Of a stretch of 64,000 nucleotides of DNA, positions 31,285 through 42,400 are shown piece after piece. This stretch comes from Lepidostoma basale (taxonomy: Eukaryota; Arthropoda; Insecta; Trichoptera; Lepidostomatidae): NCBI GenBank assembly GCA_022606425.2, contig JAHDVF020000507.1:372001-436000 (forward strand). Direction: 5' to 3'. Both the position numbers and the translations under genes were made by a program. Within the stretch, counting starts at the first letter, position 1, and every line of letters starts with the position of its first letter. Below the pieces are notes generated by a model. That model searched no databases. It saw nothing but the letters and a program-made list of their open reading frames with translations, and had not been told where the DNA came from.

Positions 31285-31860
31285 AAAGAAGGGTTGGGGC
31301 GGGCAACAAATGGTGCACTTAAAGTTGTCATCGCAAAACAAAACCTATCTAAAAAAGCTAGAATGGCAGTGCACAATGGTGTTCTTCTACCGACCCTTAT
31401 ATATGGAAGCGAATCGTGGAACTGGCAAAAGAAGGATGCAAGTAGAATAAATGCAGTAGAAATTAGATATCTTACACGAATATGCGGATACTCTGTGTAT
31501 GATAGAGTGTCGAATGAAAATATAAGAAGTGAATGCGGTGCGAATGATGGTGTTATGATCAAAATAATGAAAGGATCATTAAGATACTCGTAGTTTGGAC
31601 ATATGGAAAGCATGAATGAAGAAAGAATGGTAAAAAAATTATAATTTTATTTTATCGTGCCACGTTTTCCTCGTGGCACGAATCAAATATTCAATGTCGG
31701 CCATGTGAGGAGTCAAAGAAATCGACGCGCGTGCATGACACGATGTATGAATGTTGAGAAAGCGAGAGAAATATGTCAGGAAAAAAAGTGTGGCAGTCCA
31801 TTATTTTGTGCCTATCCCTTCGAGGGGAAAGACGTGATGATTAGTTAGTTAGTAAGTTAC
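31285..31860 (+). mobile_element. LINE-A C-terminus with an internal inversion
   Basis: Frame 31255-31593: RATNGALKVVIAKQNLSKKA, LIYGSESWNWQKKDASRINA, SECGANDGVMIKIMKGSLR. Then CGTGCCACGTTTTCCTCG is followed by GTGGCACGAATCAAAT, a small inverted switch at 31660-31685. Ends AAGACGTGATGATTAGTTAG. Confidence 0.75.
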
Positions 31861-31959
31861 TAGTAATTTTGTTAGTATCGAGAATTTTAGCAGCCAATGC
31901 TATACGTTCCGCCCACTTAGACCCATAAACCAATCAGATAGCTTTCGGTAACCAATTCA

Positions 31960-32240
31960 AAAAGATCTTCTGCTTAATGCTTAAAATACAATCTTCATAG
32001 ATGGCGTTAGTGTGTAGATGGTGTTGCAGATTAACATACTCGTATACACAACTTCCAAAAATTTGTCAGTCACGGTGGTCATAAGAAAAAAAGGTGGAAT
32101 GGTGAATGTTGTATTACATAAAGCGTGCGCTTAACCCAACCAATGACAGGTCATAAGTCCTGTAAACACCTCGATCAACCATATTCTGTTTCCAGTTTGC
32201 ATCTTCGTCTCTATTGAGATACAATTAATTCATTCTCTTT
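31960..32240 (-). repeat. Repeat K copy
   Basis: AGATGGCGTTAGTGTGTAGA, GCTTAACCCAACCAATGACA, TATTGAGATACAATTAATTC. Confidence 0.6.
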
Positions 32241-32279
32241 GAAGGGAATGAACTATGTATACAGGCTAATCATGATATT

Positions 32280-32400
32280 TTCTTCTTCGGCATGTTGTTA
32301 CCGTCCACTTTAGGACATAGTCAAACGCTCGTACATTCCATTCTGTTCGATCTTGGGCTATCTCCAACCAGACACTTTCCGAACTCTTCCAAATTATTAT
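32280..32400 (-). mobile_element. LINE 3' fragment, unassigned
   Basis: GGCATGTTGTTACCGTCCAC, TTTAGGACATAGTCAAACGC: the kind of ..DYVLKWTV.. ending seen in arthropod LINEs. Confidence 0.35.
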
Positions 32401-32770
32401 TTAAATAATGGCACATTTTATGGCGCATAACCTTAAAAGTAACCAGTGTTAACTTCGGGAGTTAATCTTCCAGCGATGCGAAGAAAACTTGACTACTTAC
32501 ATAGCGATTTCCCGGAAAACTGGCCAGAACTCGCGGAAAGTAGCGAAAACTCGAAGAGCATAGCGAGAATTTATACCCGGCTTTTGGGCTTAGTTTCTTG
32601 GTTGTGATGCTCTGAAGTTTGTTGTGTTTCACTACGGAAAATTAATCTCTTCTTCTGTTCGTATTTCAATACATTAAGCTTTAGCTTAGCAAAAACCATG
32701 CTTACAAAATAGAGTTAAGTGCAATTAACTTGCCCGTTGGTATGACAGTACTGGTACAATTGCGCCTACA
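32400..32770. other. Unassigned, possibly LTR-like
   Basis: CGATGCGAAGAAAACTTGAC, CCCGGAAAACTGGCCAGAAC, GAATTTATACCCGGCTTTTG (TATA-like). No paired copy found, so only a suspicion of a solo LTR or promoter. Confidence 0.25.
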
Positions 32771-32775
32771 AATAA

Positions 32776-33590
32776 TTTATAACTAACTAACTAACTAACC
32801 ATCACGCCGTATCCCCGAAAAGGTAGGCAGAAAGAATGAACTGTCACACTTTAACCGATGCGGCACTCCATCCTTCTCTTTTCACCCCGCGGGAAACGCG
32901 GTGTGATGGGTTGCGAACCTCATCGCCAACAATCCGCGTACACTTTGATCGTAAAACATTCACAAAATAAATCTAAAACAAATAATATAAATTTGTCAGA
33001 TGTGGTGGTCATAAGAAGTGCGGAATGGGGAACGTTGTTAAACATAGAGCGATCGCTCAACAGGTCATAAGTCCTGTAAGCGCCTCGACCACCACATTCT
33101 GTTCCCAGAAAAATAATTTGCATCTTCGTTTCTGTTGAGATACAATTAATCCTTATAAAATAATATAAAATTCAATGATATAAAATACAATAACACAATA
33201 AAAATAATTTAACACAATGTTCTTTTTAGGACATATTGTCTGTTTAATTTATGTTCCACGTATCCACCGTTTTTTTAGCTCTAATTAGGCACTTAAAACA
33301 AACCAACACCAGCAAGAAATTGAAAATAATATTGAAGAAATTATTCAAATTGTCATTTTGTACATTTTATATCTGTCAAAATTCTTTAAATAAACGAAAA
33401 AAACTTGTATAATTTTAACATCAACAGTACAAAGTATTACTTGTCACAATTAACTATTATAAAGTGCGGCAACAATCAAATTGACCAAAACAATTCACTT
33501 ATACTCGTATACAAAATATCTCCAAATTTACGGGGGCACCACATGAACCAAACCAAATTTTCAAAATCAAATAAATTATTAATCATATTA
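32776..33590 (-). mobile_element. SINE-S copy interrupted by repeat K
   Basis: Tail AACTAACTAACTAACCATCA, GTGTGATGGGTTGCGAACCT and the 5' end at GGGGGCACCACATGAACCAA. Full length once the 167-bp insert plus duplication is removed. Confidence 0.8.
32992..33158. repeat. Repeat K copy inside SINE-S, 11-bp TSD
   Basis: AATAATATAAA at 32981-32991 and 33159-33169. Insert starts TTTGTCAGATGTGGTGGTCA and ends CAATTAATCCTTATAAA. This fixes one form of repeat K at 167 bp and shows it moves by an event that duplicates about 11 bp. Confidence 0.75.
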
Positions 33591-33957
33591 TTCCAGAATA
33601 CCAAACCGTACTGACATCTGTGAATTATTTGTCAAAAGTGTTTCAAGATTTAAGCACTGTAACTATAATACCGACGGAGTAATACACATTTTAAATATTC
33701 TGTGACGTCATTACTCTCATGTTAATTGCCAACCTATTAATGTCAGGCTGCAGTTTATGCGTAATTTAAGAAAAAAAGAAATATCGATGATTACATGCGA
33801 AACGAAAAGTAATTTTGTACTTCTTATTTATCTCTACGTTATCCCAATCGTCTTAAATAAATTAATGTTCTGTTTTGACAGGCCGATGCTTGACTTGTAA
33901 TTTCGAATTGATAAATTAATTTCTACGAAAAATGTATTGTAATTTCGTATTATATGA

Positions 33958-34435
33958 TTTGGTAAGAAGAAGAGGAGGAGAAGGGGGAGGAAGAGGAGAA
34001 GGAGGGGAGAAGGTCGAGGAAGAGGAGAAGGAGGGGGAGAAGGTTGAGGAAGAGGAGAAGGAGAGAAGAAGGTCGATGAAGAGGAAGAGGATGAGAAAGA
34101 GAAAGAGAAAGAGAAAGAGGAAGAGGAAGAGGAAGAGGAAGAGGAAGAGGAAGAGGAAGAGGAAGAGGAAGAGGAAGAGGAAGAGGAAGAGGAAGAGGAA
34201 GAGGAAGAGGAAGAGGAAGAGGAAGAGGAAGAGGAAGAGGAAGAGGAAGAGGAAGAGGAAGAGGAAGAGGAAGAGGAAGAGGAAGAGGAAGAGGAAGAGG
34301 AAGAGGAAGAGGAAGAGGAAGAGGAAGAGGAAGAGGAAGAGGAAGAGGAAGAGGAAGGAAGATGAAGAGGAAGAGGAAGAGGAAGAGGAAGAGGAAGAGG
34401 AAGAGGAAGAGGAAGAGGAAGAAGAAGAAGATTTT
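33958..34435. repeat. (GAAGAG)n hexanucleotide microsatellite
   Basis: Nearly pure GAGGAA units over about 300 bp (34110-34425) with impure purine-rich edges. The plus frame through it is only Arg-Lys repeats and the minus frame Leu-Pro repeats, so neither is a gene. Confidence 0.95.
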
Positions 34436-34859
34436 TTGTTTTAAATTTTTAGTATACATTTTAATTTATTCAGCATTTATCTGTAGTCACAAAGAATATT
34501 TCGCGTTAAAGATGGCGCGCAAAGTTAAAAAATATGAATTCTAAAACGTTTATCCGATTATGTGGGTCCTTCTACGTGTACTATCGCTGTGAAAACGGTC
34601 TTCAAACTTGGGCCAAAGGATTTCAAAAGGCTTTTAGAATATTGTGAAAGATATTACCCGGACAAGTTCGGACCCTTTTCTACCCTTTTTATCTCCCCCG
34701 ATTCACTTGTTTTGCGAGCCCTCTTATTCAAATAATTTATACAACCGAAAATTTTACAAATAATTTCATGAATTCTTTCATACCTCGTTTAGAAGACTAC
34801 ATTATCAAAGAAAAAAGGTTCTTTACATGAAAATATAATATAATACATTTTATTTGGAA

Positions 34860-35415
34860 AGAGAATTTGTTGAATGAACTTCAGATGTAGAGATATCTGC
34901 AGCGATCTGTATAATGAAGGTAAAGAACAGACTAATAAAGCAGCAGTTATCTCCGGATACCTGAGGGACACTGTTTGGGACAATAAGCAAACGCTAGTGA
35001 AAAACAAAGTTAGGATTTATGTAACATGCATCAGACCCATAATAACTTACAGAATCGAAGCAAAAGCAGACACTACCAGAACCAAACATCTCATAAAATT
35101 AGCAGAAATGAAAACATTGCGGCATATCGTGGGTAGAACCCTTAGAGATAGGATACCCAACGAAGAGACTCGCAGATCCTGCAAAATTGATGATATAGTG
35201 ATATGAAGTAGGCAGAGAAGACGATTCTGGAGGGACCACATCGAGATGATGGATCCAGCAAGGATTCCTTAAATCGTGATACACGAGACTCCATAGGGCC
35301 GTCGATAACCAGGACGACTATCAAAAAGATGGGAAGAAGGCTGGTTGTCTTCATTAGAGGAAGAAAGTTGATATCCTGTATAAAAAGATCACAAGATCTA
35401 AAATAAAAAGAAGAA
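34860..35415 (+). mobile_element. LINE-E C-terminal region
   Basis: MNFRCRDICSDLYNEGKEQT, KAAVISGYLRDTVWDNKQTL, KTLRHIVGRTLRDRIPNEET. Stop then SRQRRRFWRDHIEMMDPARI. (GAA)n-type end at 35405. It overlaps the YLGVDL..SGYL block of 36530-37262. Confidence 0.75.
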
Positions 35416-35459
35416 GAAAAATAAGAATTCGTAACACTGTTTACAACAATAACGACAGC

Positions 35460-35625
35460 AAACAATCTCACCGTTTCCCCGTAAGGGTAGGCAGAGAGAA
35501 TTGAACGCTATCCTACTCAATCCTGACACACCTCTTTAGCTTCTCCACATTCATACGGCGAGCCATATATGGTACGTACGCCGATTCTTCCGACTTCTAA
35601 CATGACCGACGAAAGTGGAAAGTAG
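35460..35625 (-). mobile_element. LINE-A2 3' end
   Basis: CAATCTCACCGTTTCCCCGT, ATCCTGACACACCTCTTTAG, TTAGAAGTCGGAAGAATCGG on minus. Confidence 0.6.
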
Positions 35626-35699
35626 AAAAAACAATATTTATTTCTGTAAGATGGGTTATGAATTATATTATACAATAAATAATAAATGTGTTCATTATA

Positions 35700-36132
35700 T
35701 TGTTTACAGTTGGTACTTATGGTCTTGAAACTATAACATTGTCCAAACAAAGTGACGAGAAACTACGAGTGACCCAAAGAACCACGGAAAGAGCCATGTT
35801 AGGAAAAAGCCTTAGAGACAGAGTCATAAACGATACGGTGAGGGAAAAAACAAAGGTCACTGACATCATCCACCGGGTGGCGACTCTAAAATGGCAATGG
35901 GCAGGTCACTTAGCCAGAAACTCGGATGAAAAGTGAACAAGAAGACTGCTGACTTGGAGACCGTGGACGGCAAAGAGAAGTGCAGGGCGACCGCAACTAC
36001 GGTGGAAGGATGATTTGAATAGACACATCGGAATAACCTGGATGCAGTCTGCACAAGGCAGAGCGACATTGAAACGAACGGAGGAGGCCTTTGTCCGGGA
36101 GTGGACGGGAATAGGCTGAGGAAGAAGAATAC
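35700..36132 (+). mobile_element. LINE-B C-terminus, converging on the cathepsin B 3' end
   Basis: ETITLSKQSDEKLRVTQRTT, RDRVINDTVREKTKVTDIIH, RVATLKWQWAGHLARNSDEK then a stop, PWTAKRSAGRPQLRWKDDLN, FVREWTGIG, GAAGAAGAA. It ends about 55 bp from the protease poly(A) signal, on the opposite strand. Confidence 0.8.
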
Positions 36133-36186
36133 ATGTTTATAATTAACAGGTTTTAAAACAGAATATATGTTTTGTATGTAAAATTA

Positions 36187-36192
36187 TTTATT
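36187..36192 (-). terminator. Poly(A) signal AATAAA of the cathepsin B gene
   Basis: On the minus strand AATAAATAATTTT lies about 117 bases after the stop codon. It sits just before the end of an opposing LINE-B remnant at about 36130. No other hexamer of this quality lies between it and the stop. Confidence 0.6.
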
Positions 36193-36308
36193 TATACATT
36201 AATACAATATTATATTTAATATATTTCTTCTCGTCCTTGTTGATAATACAACACTGTGCTTGCTAAAAAAATAATGAATAAAGTGAGATAAAAAAAAATC
36301 CTGAGATC

Positions 36309-36490
36309 TTATTTAGTTGACGGCTTGGGAATTCCCGCAGAGATGCTGCTCTCGATACCGCAATGATCTCTTCCCCTGAGGATCTTAAAGAAGCCGTTGT
36401 CTCCCCAGTCGCTGTTCCAGGAGTTGGCAATCAGCCAGTATGGTGACCCGTCCTCAGTTCCCCAGCCGATGATCTTCACAGCATGACCAC
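36309..36490 (-). CDS. CtsB: Cathepsin B coding exon 6 (catalytic His and Asn, stop)
   Basis: The acceptor GTTTAAG precedes 36490. The exon encodes [19 protein letters not shown], then [16 protein letters not shown], and ends in GIPKPSTK before TAA at 36311-36309. His283 and Asn303 are 20 residues apart, as in human cathepsin B. It is separated from exon 5 by the longest intron (about 3.7 kb). Confidence 0.95.
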
Positions 36491-39400
36491 CTTAAACACA
36501 TTATTTAAAGTTAGTTATAACATTAGTTAGTTAGTCACATCACTTGGTTTGGGATACTGCATAGGGAAGGATGTAGTGAGCGTCATATGCTACGCGGACG
36601 ATGCTGCACTGATAGCAGAGTCAGACGACAAACTGCAAAGACTTTTAAATAGATTTCAGACATCGGCCGCCAACTTCAATATAATGATCTCAGTTGAGAA
36701 AACAAAAACCATGACATTCTCAAAAGAACCCTTAGGATGCAGGTTATCCTTAAATGACAGAATGCTGGAAAAGGTTGAAAAGTTTAGATATCTGGGAGTG
36801 GATCTACTCAGTCAAAATGATCTTGTCAGTGAAACAATAGGACAAGTCAACAAGGCTTCGGCGGTATCAGGTTATCTCAAGGATATAATATGGAAAAACA
36901 ATTATATGAGAATTGACATATACTGACATATAGCATTGAGACCAGAGCGGATACCACGAGAACGAAGGCTTAAGTACGGGTGGCAGAGATGAGGACGCTG
37001 AGGATGATAGCAGGAAGGACTATTCGAGATAGGGTGAGGAACACGGCTATCCACGAGATCTGCAAGGTCGTGAAATAGGGTAGACAACGCAGAAGATACT
37101 GGAATGCGCACGTGCAGAGGATGGATCCCACCAGAATCCCACCCGCTGTGGCGCATCAGATTTCTGCCGGCTCCCGTCCCCCCGGAAGACCGCCGAAGAG
37201 ATGGAGAGATAGCCTGATTTCAGGAACAGACCAAAGGTCTTTAAGGAGAAGAAGAAGAAGAAGAAGTTATAATCACACCTAAATGTTGGGAGTGAGGTTT
37301 TCCATAGTTTCCTCAGCTGTAAGGCGAATGTCGGAACATATATAGATAGCCCATGGACCCCAGAGCTTGACTGAGTCAGCTCTGTAGGGTGAAAGCAAAC
37401 GCAACCTATGAACTAACAAACTAATAATCACGCCGTCTACCGAAGGGGTAGGCAGAAAGAATGGACTGCCACACAGTTCTTTCATAAATCATTCATGAAT
37501 CAGTTGCCACACAGTTCTTTCATAAATCGTTCTTTCATGAATCATTCATAAAAACGAGCTATTTTCTCGTGTTGTGGTCTCTCCAGGAAATTCCTAATAG
37601 TCTTCTATAGGACCACATCTCAAAAGCCTCTAGTCTCCGTTTATCTCTTTCGGATAGACACCATGTCTCGCAGCCGTACATCAAAATACTCCATACATAG
37701 GTCTTGATGAGGAGTATTCTCAGTTTTAGGTCTGTATTATTTGATTATATTATTTATGACCTTTTATTAAATGCAAGCTTAGCCTGATGTATACGGCTGT
37801 CGACCTCGCTCTTAGACCTCATATGTTATTTTGCTCCCGAGGTATACAGACGCCTTGGTGTTCTTTAGTGGAACTCTTGACATCACTACTCTCATATGAT
37901 GTTGCGTTCGGCGTACAGTCAGCAGCTTTGTTTTGTCTTTATTTATCTTCATGTTGTAGTTATTTCAGCCGTGTGATGTGTCGTATAAGCTGACACGCTG
38001 TAGGAATGTTGAGGATTTAATATTGATAAAGAAAAACGTTTTTAATTTCATGTGGAGTTTAACACCATTTTTCAAGAGAAGTAAAAATATTTGTATATAT
38101 CATATATAATCAATACTCGATGAGTAATCATTCTGAACGATATAAACATTAAAGTAAGTCAGCGACGTTCGTGAAAATATGTACATTAACAGTTCCTGGA
38201 ACTAATTGTAATAATGGAATGAATGTTGCTACAAAATAAACAGATGACGGTCGCAAACAAATGCCAATCAATAATGTAAATACTCTTTTGTTACATTGTT
38301 CCGTATGATAAATAGTCTGTTACTCATAAATAAGCACGTAGCATATGAAAACGAATATTCGAATTACGAATTATTTTAAAATATGAAACACATTCTTTGT
38401 TTAAAGGAATTTTGTTTTTAGAACTTATTTTTCTTCTGAATGTGAGATCACTAGGAAGAATGTGCGGGAAAACGTTGTATGATAGAATACCGAACGATGA
38501 AATAAGAAAGAAATGTAAGGCAAATGACTGCATCATGAATAAAATTAAAAAAGGATCCCTGAGATGGTTTGGACATATGGAACGAATGGATGAGAGTAGA
38601 ATGGTTAAAAAGTTGTACGCAAGCAGCGTGAGTGGGAAAAGAAGTCGAGGACGACCCATGAAAACACGGCATGACCAAATTAATCAATTACTAAAAGGCG
38701 GCCACATTCGAAGTCGGAATAATCGACATGCGTGCATGGTACGATGTATGATTGTAGAGGAAGCCCGAGAGGTATGCCAGGACAGGCTATTGTGGCGATC
38801 CATCCTCTCTGCCTACCCCTCCGGGGAATTGGCGTGATGGTTAGTTAGTAAGTTTAGTTTTTTCTTCTTCCTCGTAGTTTAGGTCGTATGGCCTGTTTAT
38901 GACGGTGAGCTGTCCTGGGATGATGAAGTCCAGCCAGTTGAATCTAATTTTCTCGGATTTGGACATTTTCAGTGTCAGTGAGGCAGTGTTTATAAAAAAT
39001 ATATTACAAATTCTGAAAAGAGTACGACCTCACTGACGTCGACATGACTGCTGAACATGATTGCTTCGGAGATCGACGTCTTTCATATTCGTGAAAGTAC
39101 GTTCAGAAGACAAATACTCTTGACTTTGGAGAGTATCTTGTATTCTTAATGTCGAACCATCTCTCATGCGTTCCTGGTATTATATAATATATATTTTTTA
39201 TGTTTTAACTGTTCTCAATAGATGCCTTAAACTATATTGTTGTTTGTAATATCTTTTGAGAAAATATACTGATTTGATTTGACATAAATTTGGTTTCCTT
39301 CTGATATGTATGATTTTTTTGGTTCCATGTCGTTGTTTTATATTTGTTACACCGTTTTGTGTTCAAATAAGTCGCCTAAATGTTTTACGTTTGTTATGTC

Positions 39401-42400
39401 TCATTTGTGTTTTATGTATAAATAAATAAATAAATCTCTCCATCTTTTTGGTGGCCTTCCTGGTAATCTCTTTATGGGTTTATATCTTTAACATATTTTG
39501 AAATGCGGTCCACGTGGTCTCTCTTAAACCGAAGACAGTGTGACAATCACTCTGCCCTCGCCGGGAATCGAAACCGGAACCTTCGGGGTGGCAGTCAATG
39601 CACTTACCACTCGGCCACGAAGGTCGTCAATATGTCGTTAAAAGGTAATACTTTCATCCGCTCAACACTCATTTCTTATATCAGGATTTTAAATTCGTAC
39701 ATCGTTCTACCACACATACGTCTTAGGGACCTCATTTTTGTCCTATTTATTCTGCTCTCATCCTTCTTCTGCCAGCTTCATGCTTCGCTTCCGTACATAA
39801 AGGCTGGGACCAGAACTCCCTTGTGAACCTGCCATTTTCGCTTTCATTGATAAATTCTTGTTTTTAAAGCTCAACTTATATCAAAGTTCGACATTTATCA
39901 AACAAAGATTTTTGAATACGTTAATCTAAAAGCGTGATTCAAATAAAGCGCCTACCGGTGAGTGTTTAAAATATTCAAGGGGGGTGTTTTTGTTCTGATG
40001 TAAATTAAGGGGGCGTTGAGGGCTAATTGCACACCCTTGGGCAATACTGGTAAGGACTTCAAGAACGAGAGTTAGCGTATTTTTTGGAAAGGGGGGCGAA
40101 AGGTCAAAAAAGTTTGAGAACCGGCGGTCTTAAGTTTCTAAAGAATGAATTAAATAATTGAATCTTTTTACCGAGTTCATCTCCAGAGACGTGCTTGTAC
40201 ACTCCTGATTTATAATTAGGGAAGTCTTCGTATACTGTGAATGCTGCCTCCACTGGACCATTGTTAAAAATCTCTTGTCTGATCTTCCTTTCGGATAGTC
40301 CAACTGAATAGGCCTTTGCTCCATAGTGCTTATCCTGATCATAAGGTATGCTATACCCGTCTTCACACGTATTCTTGCAAGAAGGGGTATCACCCTCTAA
40401 AAAAACAATATTTATTTATTTATTTATTAAGGGTAACATACAGCGATATCAATAACATTATATAATAAAACATTTAGAATAATTAAAATAAGGCCAATAA
40501 CATGCTACCACAATTATAAAATAATAGTTAACAATTGAGGGTATTATTTGCAAACCCGGCAAACTCCACCAACAATCAAAAGTGAGATATGAATTGGGTC
40601 TTATTCATAATACATTTGCACACAATTTTTATTGATTTTCAGTTTCAAATTCGGCTTCATTCTGAAGAATTTTGCTATTAAAATATAGGGTTTGTTGCAA
40701 ACATGGCAACCTCCACTTGAGTGTTGCAAAGCTGGCAAACTCCAAAATTAAATTCATTATTTTACTTTAATTGTCAACATAATGATGATTATTTCATGGC
40801 TGATTACTTTTAAAATACTAACTGGTTGAGATGAAAAAAATAAATATCGTAAAAAAGCGCATATTATTAACGAATAAGTTTTTTGCGATTTTCTCAAAAT
40901 ATCTAATGATGGAGTTTGCCAGGTTTGCAACTAATACCCTCAATTTACAAATGATAGTGTGAAACGAGATTGAAGTTAAGCTAAGACAAAATAAGGTATG
41001 CATAATATTTAAGAGTTAAAATACTCATAGTACTGGAAATAAAACATTAAATTAAGATAAATAAATAAATAATATACGAGTATTATAATGTCATGTAACA
41101 TCGTGGTCACATCCGGGCCGAAATGTTGCTCCGATCATTTTCTTAAAAGATTATAGATTATAATATAAATAGATTATAGATTATAATATAAATAGATTAT
41201 ATAATAGATTATAATATAAATAGATTATAGATTATAATATAAATAGGAAATACAAGAGAGCGAGTGAGAAATACTTTTATTCTCTCCGAAAGTAATTCGA
41301 AACGCACCCGATGCGTATGCCTGAGAATGCTTCTGGATTTTAATTTATTTATTTCTGATTATTTTTGTATGACAGTAGTGTAGAAAACAATTTGTTATTG
41401 TTGATCATGAAATTTTTAAAGTGAGTGAAAAAAATATATATATGTAAACTTAAACCTTATTTTTATGATAATCGAATGATTTTACTGAAATATTTTGATG
41501 GAAGTTTATTTAAAAAAATAATTAAATAAAACAAAGTTTTTTAACTACTTCTAGCTATGGTTTTGCCCGGCTCGCTAGCATCGACAGACTGGTCCAGTGA
41601 AACCGGTTGCTATCGAAATAATAAGTAGTAAAAAAACATAGTTTTATTTAATTACTAGTTAAAATTTATTGTACAGTGAATCAAGTTAAAAGGTGGAATT
41701 TTTTTATTTCACGGGTTATGACTAGTTTTAGATTCACCGGGCCGATTTGGCCCAAGCACACTGAAAAATGATGAGCAAATTAAGACATAAATATTTCAAA
41801 ATGTAAAATTTTCGCTTTACCTTCTCCGCCACAAGGCGGTCTTGTGCCGTTAACGTGGTGTTCGCAGGGGGCTATTTCGTAAGGCTGGCACCCCTGGTTG
41901 GATCCATAGCTCCCTCCTGAGACTAGACCATCGGTCACCCAGTATGACCAAGCCGACCCTAAAACATATAATACACTTACCATGATCATAGATGTACTAA
42001 CTTAGAATAGTCAATAACCAAGTTTCGCTTTGCGACGACACCACAAGAATCATAGATGTCTAGAATCATAAGAGCCAATAACATCATTTTCAACAACATG
42101 GCTTTCATACAACCTTAAAATGCACAGCATATTGCCACACATTTAAAAACTTCGCTTCTAAACAACCTTGAAAACAGACGGAATATTCACACACTTCACT
42201 TTCAATAGCTTGGCTTCCATACAACCTTAAAAATACACAGTATATTCACTTTAATTACATGGCATCTATACAACCTTAAAAATACACAGTATATTCACAT
42301 AATTCACTTTCAAATACATGGCATCCATACAACCTTAAAACTACACAGTATATTCACATACTTCACTTTCTATAATTTAGCATCTATACAACCTTAAAAT

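Noticed and set aside
32400..32770. Solo LTR
   Set aside because: TATA-like sequence only. No TG..CA ends, TSD or second copy could be shown.
33932..34444. 170-codon Arg-Lys frame and 169-codon Leu-Pro frame on opposite strands
   Set aside because: Both are translations of a pure (GAAGAG)n microsatellite. Length polymorphic DNA without start context or domains.
36549..36926. Functional reverse transcriptase gene
   Set aside because: YADD is intact but fingers and the rest of the palm are missing and the frame breaks after 125 codons.
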